Positions 43,748 through 51,712 of a stretch of DNA of 64,000 nucleotides are shown in pieces. Under the pieces are notes generated by a model. It saw only the letters and a list, made by a program, of their open reading frames with translations, was not told where the DNA came from and searched no databases. Every line of letters begins with the position of its first letter. Positions within the stretch are counted from its first letter, which is position 1. The translations under genes and the position numbers were made by a program. Source of the stretch: UBA7672 sp041166025 (lineage in GTDB: Bacteria; Pseudomonadota; Alphaproteobacteria; Caulobacterales; Hyphomonadaceae). The stretch lies in the NCBI GenBank assembly GCA_041166025.1, contig JBEAMJ010000028.1:124001-188000 (forward strand). The letters run 5' to 3'.

Positions 43748-45081
43748 GGCGGGGACAATGGCAGGGCGATGAGACCAGTGAACATACACAACCCGCCAAG
43801 CACCAGCCACGGTCTGTCGTAGTCGCGGCGGCGCAGGAACCATCCTGCAAGTGCAATCACGATGATGCCGACCAGACCAGCGAGCGTAAACAGCTGGGCC
43901 GGCGCGCTTTGCCCCTCCGCCCAGTAGGTGCGGATCGACATGGCGGCCCACGCGATCAGAACGCCAACCGCGGCGTGCCAGGCATTCTTGGCAAAGCGCG
44001 CCGAGATACCCGCCGCGAGGCCCGCAAAGGATAGGTTGAAACTGTGGATCGTGTCCGTGCGTGCGACGTGGCTGATCACGAAATAGAAGAGGGCGATGGC
44101 CGTGACGACGACGAGCAGATTGAGCGCATCGTGCGGAGGCCGGTCGAGCTTGCGTAGGGTCACTGCGCCGAAATAAATCGCCACGGCGACAGCAGGCGTG
44201 ACGACGCTCGCTGGTTCGGCGAAGATCGCGATGCAGAAGAACAACGTCGACCCGACAGCCAGGAAGTGGCGCTCCTCCCGCGGTCGATGCCGCGCAACGA
44301 ACAGCAGCGCAATCAAAAGCAACAGGAACACCGTTGCCAGCGCCGCAAGGCCCGTGGCGCCCATGTAAAGCAGGTTGGCGAGGAGGAAGTAGAGGCCAAG
44401 TGGAATGAAGAGGTTGTCGAGCCCTCTCCAGCTCGCTGCCTCAAGCAGCGCCCCGAACACAGCGGTGATGAACGACAGCAACACCACTTCTCCGCGCCCG
44501 ATGTCAGTCAGCAGAAGGAAGGCGATCAGCGACAGGAGCCACGCCGTGACGGCGAAGACCACCACGCCCTCCACGCTCTTCTTGCCCTCCTCGATCTGGA
44601 ACACGCGGCGGCCGTAGCGCGAGCCCACGAGCGCACTCGCCGCATCGCACAGGGTCAGGACAAGGATCGGCAGCAGGTAGAGGATCTCGCCCGGCGGTTC
44701 CTTCTGGTGCATCGTGTTGGAGATGAAGTGACCGTCCTTCAGCCAGAACAGCAGCGCCACCGACACGGCGAACAGCAGCTCTCCGTAGGACGTTCGCTCA
44801 ACCGCGTGCAGCCCGCCGCCGAGGCTCTTGCGGGCGGTTCCGCGCGCTGCAAGAAACACAAGAAGCGCAAGGCCGCACGTCGCCAGCACCTCCCATGCTT
44901 CGGAAAAGACATAGGGAAACGTCAGACAATAGAGACCAAGACTGATGTGGACCAGCTTGCGCCCCACCTCCGGGTCAAGCTTGGCCAATCTCGCCAGGCG
45001 CGAGACGCCCCACAGAACCGCGACCAGCAGGATCACGGAGCTCGCGATCTTGCCTGCGCTCAAGAGCAATGGCCCGGTCAC
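43744..45081 (-). CDS. Phytol/dolichol kinase-like membrane protein
   Basis: A 445-residue polytopic protein with 11 or more helices. It carries the signature of the phytol kinase, dolichol kinase and CTP-transferase group: RKLVHISLGLY (41-51), LTLCDAASALVGSRYGRR (about 143-159) and EEGKKSVEGVVVF. These enzymes phosphorylate long isoprenoid alcohols with CTP or another nucleotide. The extra C-terminal helices make it longer than typical phytol kinases. The GTG shares GTGA with the DUF3419 stop. It points to a free isoprenoid or fatty alcohol in the pathway. Confidence 0.82.
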   Translation of the reverse strand: MTGPLLLSAGKIASSVILLVAVLWGVSRLARLAKLDPEVGRKLVHISLGLYCLTFPYVFSEAWEVLATCGLALLVFLAARGTARKSLGGGLHAVERTSYGELLFAVSVALLFWLKDGHFISNTMHQKEPPGEILYLLPILVLTLCDAASALVGSRYGRRVFQIEEGKKSVEGVVVFAVTAWLLSLIAFLLLTDIGRGEVVLLSFITAVFGALLEAASWRGLDNLFIPLGLYFLLANLLYMGATGLAALATVFLLLLIALLFVARHRPREERHFLAVGSTLFFCIAIFAEPASVVTPAVAVAIYFGAVTLRKLDRPPHDALNLLVVVTAIALFYFVISHVARTDTIHSFNLSFAGLAAGISARFAKNAWHAAVGVLIAWAAMSIRTYWAEGQSAPAQLFTLAGLVGIIVIALAGWFLRRRDYDRPWLVLGGLCMFTGLIALPLSPP

Positions 45082-46175
45082 CTGACAGTCTCGATCACGA
45101 AGTCGGAGTAGAAGAATGCCTTGTCCAGGGGCTTGAGCCTCGCTTCGAGCGCGCTTTCGGTCGTGACATGATCAGCCATGGACGCGGGGACGCGGCGTGG
45201 GGCCATCATGTTCCAGTAGGCAATCCGTGCACCCGGCCGGGACGTCGCCAGTATGCTCGCATAGGCTTTCTCATGCGCTTCGGGCGACATGTACTCGAAT
45301 ATGTCCGAGAGATTGAAGGCGTCCGCCTTGACGCCTTCTTCGCCAAGCGTCTCGACCGTGCAGAGTCGAACCTCCAGGCGGTCGAGCCGCTCGCGGATAA
45401 TCTCGAACCGTTCGACCTCAAGTGCGCGCGGGAGCGCCTGGCCGTGGCAACCTTTCAGGATCCAGTGCAGGTAGGGGTTCACCGATGGGTCCTGGTCGAC
45501 CAGGGCCTTCCGTGTGAGCCGCGCCACCTGCGAGGAGGGACCTCCCTCCACATGGTCGAAGAAGGCAGGATCACGCCCCAGCCGGCCCATGACAAAGCGG
45601 GAGAAGAACCCCTTCACCATCATGCGCCAGCCCCAGATGTTCCAACTCTTTTCGTAGAACGCCGCGCGCGATGCAGCATCGCGAGATCTCAAGAGGTTTT
45701 CGATGGTGTCCTTGTTGTGCACGAAAGGAAGCACCCACTCACGGAATGTCCTGAAGTACCGCTCGAACTTGCCGACGCCGCCTGCGCCATACTTCGCGAC
45801 ATCGTCCTTGATGCCGGCCCAGAAGACCTGGTCATCGGCCGGAAGCTGCGCTGCGGCCTCATTGAGAAGATGCCTGCGTCGCCCGGACGGGCGAGAGCCC
45901 ATCAGCTCGAGGAACTCCTCATGCGTGAGTGTCTTGTACATCGCCATGCGGAGACGGACGCATGCGAGCTGCACCGGGTTGAGGTCGACGGCGATGACGC
46001 GTTCCGCGCCTTCAGCCAGGAGCGCCAGCGCATTGTCGCCAGCGGACGCGATCGACACGACGGTGTCGCCGGGTCCGGGTCGCAGCGCAGCGCAAAGGAT
46101 ATCGGCATCCTCCCACACCTGCGCGTAGCGGATGATATCGAAGCTCGCGCGCTTTGCGATATCGGTCTCGGCCAT
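45078..46175 (-). CDS. DUF3419 family, BtaA-like 3-amino-3-carboxypropyl transferase
   Basis: A 365-residue SAM-dependent enzyme. The family signature is present: IIRYAQVWEDADILCAAL (15-32), VSIASAGDNALALL (40-53) and VIAVDLNPVQL (60-70). BtaA moves the aminocarboxypropyl group of SAM to diacylglycerol as the first step to the betaine lipid DGTS; BtaB then methylates. No BtaB gene is in the window. The gene starts two bases after the phosphotransferase stop. Its acceptor here may be another lipid alcohol, which is inference from the operon. Confidence 0.88.
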   Translation of the reverse strand: MAETDIAKRASFDIIRYAQVWEDADILCAALRPGPGDTVVSIASAGDNALALLAEGAERVIAVDLNPVQLACVRLRMAMYKTLTHEEFLELMGSRPSGRRRHLLNEAAAQLPADDQVFWAGIKDDVAKYGAGGVGKFERYFRTFREWVLPFVHNKDTIENLLRSRDAASRAAFYEKSWNIWGWRMMVKGFFSRFVMGRLGRDPAFFDHVEGGPSSQVARLTRKALVDQDPSVNPYLHWILKGCHGQALPRALEVERFEIIRERLDRLEVRLCTVETLGEEGVKADAFNLSDIFEYMSPEAHEKAYASILATSRPGARIAYWNMMAPRRVPASMADHVTTESALEARLKPLDKAFFYSDFVIETVR

Positions 46176-46177
46176 GG

Positions 46178-48664
46178 TTAGCCCTCACTCACGCGTTCCA
46201 CCGTGCCTGCGCCGCCATCGAGGCGCACGGTATCGCCCGTCTTGAGCCATTGCGTTACGCCCTTCAGCGATACGACGCATGGCACACCCATCTCGCGCGC
46301 GACAATCGCGGAATGAGAGAGGAGGGAGCCGCGTTCGGCGATCACGCCGGCAGCGTTGGCAAACACCGCAATCCAGCCCGGATCAGTATGTCGCGCCACA
46401 AGAATCTCGCCTGGCGCCAGCGCCTCGACGCGCGGGTCGTCGATCACGCGGACCTTCGCGGTCACCACGCCCTTGCAGCAGCCAAGGCCTTTGCGCATCT
46501 CGCCCGCGACGTCAGAAGCGATCGCTTGCGCCGCCAGCTTCGCCACACCCGTGACGTGCGCGCCTGATACGCTGAAACGTTCGGGGGGATCAGGTCGAGC
46601 CACCTGAGCCGCATGCTCGGCGTTCCGCAGCTGCACCAGGGCCTTGAGATCCTGCGTGATGCCGGCGCCCTCGACGGCCCCAAGCAATTCGTCGACCGTC
46701 AGGTCGAACACATCGCGCTGCCGCTCCAGCACGCCCGCCGCACTGAGTCTGGCGCCAAGCGCCAGAAAGATGCGGCGGACACGTCCGAACAGACGTGTGC
46801 GCTCGAAACGCAGATTCTCCCTGTCCCGGACGCGCGCTTTGGCCCAGCTCACCAGCCAGCGCGCCACCACGCGCTTGCCGAAATCCGGAACAAGCTGGTG
46901 CAGGTCCCGTGGCTTGTCCACGACGCGTTGCAATTCACGAGTCTGAGCTGCAGCTGCGATCGCCCGCAGCACTTGTGTTGGGTCTTCGTGAAGCGTGCGA
47001 CTTTCGAGTTTCAGCTCCTGAGTGCAGCGGTCGCCGAACTTTGCGATGTAACGACCAAAGGCCGCACGCAACTCTGGCGGCTCACTCACCCCGCCGACAT
47101 CACCCGCCGCCAGGCGCTTCACGACATCAGGACGCCCGCGCACCATCAAGCCCATCGCACGGATCATCCTTGCCGGTTCGGCTGACACAATGTCGCCCTG
47201 ACCGATCAAGGTTGCGGACAGATGCGCCACCCCGTCCTCGCCAGCCCACCTCGTCATCGCCTTCTGCGCCGCGCCAAACGCGATCATGCAGAGAAAGTCA
47301 TTGACCAGCGGCGCATCCCATCTGGCCAGAAGCCGGCGCTCGAGAAGGCGATACTCTGCTGCCAGCTGAGCAGGCTGCATGTTGTCGATCTCAGTGTCCG
47401 GACGCGATAGCGCCTGGTCGAGCCGGGCATAGAATTCGCGGATCGTCGCCTTGATCCGGAGTTCATGCCAGACGAGGCCAAAGCCAACGCGCGCGAGCTT
47501 CAGATTGTCGACGAAACGTTCCCATCCGTTGTCTGAGGGGGGCGCAATGCGGTTCGCCATCGCTTCCGGCAACGCTTCCGAGACGCCCATCATGCCTTCC
47601 ATGAAGGCGCGATTGGCCTTGAAGCCTGGAAACAGCGCCAGCGCGCGGTACCAGTTGAGCAGGTTGTAGTAGACCCGCCCATCAACACGACCGAGCATGT
47701 TCTCGAAGACCGCCCGATGCTCCTGGACTGCCGCAGCGGGGACCCCCATGAGGCGGGAGAACGCCTGGTACACGTGAGAGTAAACGTACCGCGCAAACGA
47801 GAACGTCAGCGGCGATGTCACGCCCGGATAGCTCTCGACGATGTTGGAATTGTCCCAGATTGTGAGATCTTCCCCAAGATCCGTGCCGGAGGGCTGCGCC
47901 AGTGTCGTGATCGGCCGCGACTGGAGCATGTGCAGTTCGCCGGCATCAAACGCCCATTCGACATCCTGAGGGGATCCGAAGTGGGCTGCCGCCCGGCGCA
48001 CCATCGCTGCGACCTCGGCGCGCTCGGCCTCGCTCAGCACTGGTGCGTCGGCCACCAGATCTGCCGCCAGCGTCGCCCCATCGGCGCCAATGCGGTAGCT
48101 GTCGCCATCGACCTCGCCGCCGACCAGCCTGTCGGCCAATCCCGCAATCGCACTGATCACGATGACATTCCGGTCCCCCGTCACGGGGTCGGCAGAGAAA
48201 GCAACGCCCGCGGCACGCGCTTCAACCATCACCTGAACAACGACCGCAGGCGGTTGCGGATCGACTGAGAGCCCGTGCGCACGCCGGTATTGGGCCAGCG
48301 TCTGGCTGAACCCGGACTGCCAGACCCGATGCGCGGCCGCGACGGCATCGGCCGGCGCCACGTTCAACTCTGTGGCGAACTGTCCAGCATGCGCGGACGC
48401 AGCACCGTCTTCCTCGCGGCCGGACGAACGGACAGCGAGCCGCCCTGCCCCGCCTTCGAGCGCCAGCCGCGCTAACGCCTGATTCACATCTTCGCGGGCG
48501 TCAGCCTTCAGCCCGTTCTGGTCGAAGGCCTCCGCCGTGATCACGAAGAATGCCGGCACTGGAAATGTCGCGGCCAGCCTTGCCAGCGCAGCTCCCTTGC
48601 CACCCGCCTGCGCCGGCGACAGTGCAGCTTCGCCCGTCAACACGTATCCGAGCGCGCCACTCAC
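46178..48664 (-). CDS. PEP-synthase-like phosphotransferase (rifampicin-phosphotransferase architecture)
   Basis: An 828-residue protein. Residues 1-255 are the ATP-binding PPDK_N domain (AGGKGAALARL, LAVRSSGREEDG, VEWAFDAGELHMLQSRPIT). The middle 400 residues (starting WDNSNIVESYPGVTSPLTF) are helical. The last 90 form the swivelling phosphohistidine domain with His784 in GSLLSHSAIVAREMGVP. The PEP-binding barrel of PEP synthase is absent. This is the layout of rifampicin phosphotransferase, which passes the ATP beta-phosphate to an alcohol and releases AMP and phosphate. The GTG at 48664 shares GTGA with the UbiA stop; the longer frame to 49216 runs inside UbiA. A lipid or isoprenoid alcohol is the likely acceptor here. 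Confidence 0.87.
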   Translation of the reverse strand: MSGALGYVLTGEAALSPAQAGGKGAALARLAATFPVPAFFVITAEAFDQNGLKADAREDVNQALARLALEGGAGRLAVRSSGREEDGAASAHAGQFATELNVAPADAVAAAHRVWQSGFSQTLAQYRRAHGLSVDPQPPAVVVQVMVEARAAGVAFSADPVTGDRNVIVISAIAGLADRLVGGEVDGDSYRIGADGATLAADLVADAPVLSEAERAEVAAMVRRAAAHFGSPQDVEWAFDAGELHMLQSRPITTLAQPSGTDLGEDLTIWDNSNIVESYPGVTSPLTFSFARYVYSHVYQAFSRLMGVPAAAVQEHRAVFENMLGRVDGRVYYNLLNWYRALALFPGFKANRAFMEGMMGVSEALPEAMANRIAPPSDNGWERFVDNLKLARVGFGLVWHELRIKATIREFYARLDQALSRPDTEIDNMQPAQLAAEYRLLERRLLARWDAPLVNDFLCMIAFGAAQKAMTRWAGEDGVAHLSATLIGQGDIVSAEPARMIRAMGLMVRGRPDVVKRLAAGDVGGVSEPPELRAAFGRYIAKFGDRCTQELKLESRTLHEDPTQVLRAIAAAAQTRELQRVVDKPRDLHQLVPDFGKRVVARWLVSWAKARVRDRENLRFERTRLFGRVRRIFLALGARLSAAGVLERQRDVFDLTVDELLGAVEGAGITQDLKALVQLRNAEHAAQVARPDPPERFSVSGAHVTGVAKLAAQAIASDVAGEMRKGLGCCKGVVTAKVRVIDDPRVEALAPGEILVARHTDPGWIAVFANAAGVIAERGSLLSHSAIVAREMGVPCVVSLKGVTQWLKTGDTVRLDGGAGTVERVSEG

Positions 48665-49632
48665 GATGGGACCAACGACATCAGCAACGGTATCACGCCC
48701 AGCAGCAGGTAGTTCCCAAGCACGAGCACCGCCGTGCCGGCTTCCACCTGCTTGACCTTCTTCGCCGTTGGCGTCCCTGCATAGTCGATCGCCGTCCATG
48801 CAGCGAACATCGTTACAAGCATCAATCCTGCCAGAACGACCAGGCCAGCGTCCGATCGCACATTGATGAACGCCGAGAGCGCCAGTCCAGCCAGCGCCAG
48901 CGCCATCACCACGATACCTGCGCGTTCTGCGCCCCAGAGCTTGGAATATGTTTCCACGCCCTCCCGCTCCATCTCCGGGGCCCAGCTCTTGCGCGCAATC
49001 TCGATCACCGAACCGTTGACCAAGGACAGGAGCAGGAATGCGCCAAGGGGCAGACCGAGGCTTCCGTGTAGGCCCGCTTCCGCAGGCAGCCAGTCGCACG
49101 CCGTCGCATAAAGATCGATCAGCGGCATGATGGCCATGTGGCTCACCATGTAGATGATCGGCCGCTTCTTCAGCCAGGCAGGAACGAAGAACTCCTTCGT
49201 CATCACCGCCATCCATGACCAGACAAGCAGCAACAGCCCCAGCAGCCGCCAGTCCAGCGCAACCGTCAGCGCGATCTGCGCGACACCCACGACGATTGCG
49301 ACACTGCGCAGCTCTGCCAGTTTCACCAGGCCGCGCGGCACAGGCCGTTCCGGCCGGTACCTTGTGTCGTCTTCGTTGTCCTTGTGCTCGTCCGCGACGC
49401 GAAGCTGGAAGAAGAAGCCCAACAGCACCAGGACTGCGACGACAACCCCCGCCACGTTCGGAGCTTCGCCGCGCAGCAAGGCTGACAGACAGACCGCGGA
49501 GGCGCCGAAGGCTGCAATGAGTATCCCGTGCTTCACCAACGGGAATCGTTCAGCCTGATACTCCCACAGGCGCACACCCAACCCTCGTGAGTCAGGAGCA
49601 GGCGCATCGGCTCGCACCGCTGCCTCGCTCAC
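48661..49632 (-). CDS. UbiA family prenyltransferase
   Basis: A 323-residue membrane enzyme with about eight to nine helices. The first Asp-rich motif is LRVADEHKDNEDDTRYRPER (Asp81, Asp85, Asp88), followed by the usual RPVPRG. The second motif is not the common DxxxD but VIEIARKSWAPEMEREGVET and YSKLWG, a form seen in a distinct UbiA subgroup. UbiA enzymes join a prenyl diphosphate to an aromatic ring or polar acceptor in the membrane. The GTG shares GTGA with the HMG-CoA reductase stop. This subgroup's acceptor is not known to me. Confidence 0.88.
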   Translation of the reverse strand: MSEAAVRADAPAPDSRGLGVRLWEYQAERFPLVKHGILIAAFGASAVCLSALLRGEAPNVAGVVVAVLVLLGFFFQLRVADEHKDNEDDTRYRPERPVPRGLVKLAELRSVAIVVGVAQIALTVALDWRLLGLLLLVWSWMAVMTKEFFVPAWLKKRPIIYMVSHMAIMPLIDLYATACDWLPAEAGLHGSLGLPLGAFLLLSLVNGSVIEIARKSWAPEMEREGVETYSKLWGAERAGIVVMALALAGLALSAFINVRSDAGLVVLAGLMLVTMFAAWTAIDYAGTPTAKKVKQVEAGTAVLVLGNYLLLGVIPLLMSLVPS

Positions 49633-50915
49633 GCCTTACCCCGCGCCAGGTTCTTGTGTGCGCTTGCGAACTCGTGCGCGCACAACGCGCCGATGATCGA
49701 AAGCTCGCCAGCAAGGCATACGGCGGCGACCACTTCCCCGAACGCCCGCACCTGTCCCGCCCCCTTGAGGCCGAGGATGTTCAGGCAGGCCGCCTGAGTC
49801 GGAAGGCCCGTACCGCCGCCAACCGTGCCGACGATGATGTTGGGCAATGTGACAGATACGAACAGCCGGTCGCTCTCGCGCAGCTCGATGCGCGTGACAC
49901 CCACTGCACTTTCGGCCACGCAGGCCGCGTCCTGACCGGTTGCAAGATAGAGCGCGGCCAACCCGTTCGCATAGTGACCCTGTACGCCAATCGAACCGGA
50001 CATAACGCCGCCCAGCGCCGACATGCGCCAGTATTGTTCCATGCGCTGCGGGCTCGTGTGCAGCTGCTTGCGCACTTCCTCGGCTGGAAGGTCGACAGAA
50101 GCCGTCACCTTGCGGCCGCGCACGCCGACGAAGGACATGGCAGAGGCCTTTTTGTCCCCTGAGAGGTTCGCCTCGACGAACCAGTGGACAGGCTTCACCG
50201 GCGAATGCTCCTCGATCGCCTTGCACACCGCCTCGGTTGCGATGGTCACCATGTTCTGGCCCGCCGCATCGCCGGTGGTGTAGCTGCAGACCAGATACAC
50301 ATGATCGCCCTCGACATGCGGGCTCATCTCGACCAGCTTGCCGTGCCGCGTTGTCGCCTCGGCTGTCGCCTTCAACATCTCAAAGTTCTCGCATACCCAG
50401 GCGACGAAGAGCCCTGCTTCGGTGGTCGAAGCAAAGGCAAAGCCTGGCGAGCGATGCACGCCCTCGGCCAACGTGCCGGTGGTGCAGCCGCCAACGGAGG
50501 AAATCAGCCGCGCGCCTCGCCCATAGCTGGCCACGAGCGCCGCCTCGCTGGTCGCCAGCGGGACATAGAAATCACCCTTGGCGAAGATGCCGTTCACGCG
50601 CAGAGGTCCGATCACGCCGACCGGCAAACGCATCGTGCCGACATAGTTCTCGATGTTATGCTCGTAGCGCTCCAGCTCGTCCTGCGCCCGCGCATCATAG
50701 AGCGCGGCCTTGTCGGACTCGCTCGCGCCCGAATGGCCCAGCAACGTCTTCCAGTTGGCCGCAGTGAAGGTTGGCTCGATATGCTTGGCAGGTCGGATCC
50801 ACGGCTTGAGGGGGGTCGCCGCGTCAGGCCGGGTGCGCGCGGCGACATCAGCCGCCGTCCGCCCCTCAAGCATGGCCGCGATCATCCGCCGTGCAGCATC
50901 AAATGCGCTTGGCAT
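49629..50915 (-). CDS. Hydroxymethylglutaryl-CoA reductase, class I
   Basis: A 428-residue soluble enzyme that reduces HMG-CoA to mevalonate. It has ENYVGTMRLPVGVIGPL (90-105), the catalytic Glu124 in LATSEAALVAS, Lys255/256 in ANLSGDKKAS, Asp329 in ATGQDAACV and His420 in FASAHKNLARG. DAAGQNM (216-222) and GTVGGGTGLPTQ are the NADPH-class signatures. There are no membrane helices. It is the first gene of the eight-gene operon. No other mevalonate-pathway gene is in the window, and alphaproteobacteria of this type usually make isoprenoids by the MEP route, so its role may be special to this operon. Confidence 0.95.
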   Translation of the reverse strand: MPSAFDAARRMIAAMLEGRTAADVAARTRPDAATPLKPWIRPAKHIEPTFTAANWKTLLGHSGASESDKAALYDARAQDELERYEHNIENYVGTMRLPVGVIGPLRVNGIFAKGDFYVPLATSEAALVASYGRGARLISSVGGCTTGTLAEGVHRSPGFAFASTTEAGLFVAWVCENFEMLKATAEATTRHGKLVEMSPHVEGDHVYLVCSYTTGDAAGQNMVTIATEAVCKAIEEHSPVKPVHWFVEANLSGDKKASAMSFVGVRGRKVTASVDLPAEEVRKQLHTSPQRMEQYWRMSALGGVMSGSIGVQGHYANGLAALYLATGQDAACVAESAVGVTRIELRESDRLFVSVTLPNIIVGTVGGGTGLPTQAACLNILGLKGAGQVRAFGEVVAAVCLAGELSIIGALCAHEFASAHKNLARGKA

Positions 50916-50965
50916 GCCGTCCCTTTACTGCCTGCCGCATCCTGCTTCGTATGCAACGCGACCGC

Positions 50966-50994
50966 ATAGATCGGGCAATTCAGGGAAAACTCAA
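50966..50994 (-). promoter_or_regulatory. Candidate promoter of the lipid operon
   Basis: On the minus strand TTGAGT (50994-50989) and ATCTAT (50971-50966) are separated by 17 bases, about 50 bases before the reductase ATG. The match to the housekeeping consensus is partial. It lies in the only sizeable gap (50916-51079) upstream of the operon. Confidence 0.35.
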
Positions 50995-51079
50995 GGCAGG
51001 ATGGCGACAGTCAGGCCGCAAAGCCGTAACGTTGCCCCAACGCGATCAGGGCGCTCGCGGTGGGCGATCAGCGATTCGC

Positions 51080-51625
51080 CTAAGCCGGCGGTTGAACCGG
51101 ATAGACCAGCAGCGACGTGTCGTAGCCCCATGCCTTCGCCTTGGCTGTCAACTCATCGATCAGAGCCTGGCCCGGCTGAGGATTGCGGGTGAAGATGTTG
51201 AGTTCGCCGAAGTCAGGCGTCACCGAGACAAACCAGCTATAATCGTCGGCAAGGGCGACGACCCAGGTCTCACGGCTGATGAGTGGGAAATAATCAGCGC
51301 GGATCTTCGCGTTCGCGCCCGGGTCGAGGATGTGCCCCGTACCCTCAACAACGCGTTCGGGACCATCAAGCGTCTTGTCGCGGCAAGAATCGCGAACGTG
51401 CACCTGGTTGGGTTCAGTCTTGGGCGTGTACCGCGTAATGCCCGCGACGCAGCCCTGAAGGAGCCAGTTCGGCCGGAAAGCGATCTCATGCCAGACGCCC
51501 GTGTAGAACCGCGCGGCATCGACTTTCGCCACGGGCGGAGGCGCGCCGCCGGGTCCAGGGGAGGTGATGCACCCCGCCAGCAGGCTGGATGCGGCGAAGG
51601 TCAGGGCAAGAGCGGCATGTTTCAT
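51080..51625 (-). CDS. blc: Bacterial lipocalin (Blc-like lipoprotein)
   Basis: A 181-residue lipoprotein: signal LALTFAASSLLAGC (Cys19), then a lipocalin barrel. The first conserved region is RFYTGVWHEIAFRPNW (G-x-W), with the later WVVALADDYSWFVSVTPDF and NIFTRNPQPGQ stretches typical of Blc. Blc proteins in the outer membrane bind fatty acids and lysophospholipids. ATG 51625 starts the signal. It is upstream of the lipid operon on the same strand with a 164-base gap, and divergent from the exonuclease gene. Confidence 0.88.
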   Translation of the reverse strand: MKHAALALTFAASSLLAGCITSPGPGGAPPPVAKVDAARFYTGVWHEIAFRPNWLLQGCVAGITRYTPKTEPNQVHVRDSCRDKTLDGPERVVEGTGHILDPGANAKIRADYFPLISRETWVVALADDYSWFVSVTPDFGELNIFTRNPQPGQALIDELTAKAKAWGYDTSLLVYPVQPPA

Positions 51626-51712
51626 GTGCGAGATACGCGTGGACGCGGGGATTGGAGCACCCGGCCGGCAAAGATTTGATGACAGCTGCATGAGCTCGCC
51701 TATTTCTACTCA

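Noticed and set aside
45069..46181. 370-codon plus-strand frame opposite the DUF3419 gene
   Set aside because: It covers almost exactly the DUF3419 gene in antisense; the minus-strand protein has clear SAM-transferase motifs, this one has none.
48665..49216. N-terminal extension of the PEP-synthase-like protein
   Set aside because: It runs inside the UbiA gene in another frame and lacks family sequence; the GTG at 48664 coupled to the UbiA stop fits the PPDK_N start.
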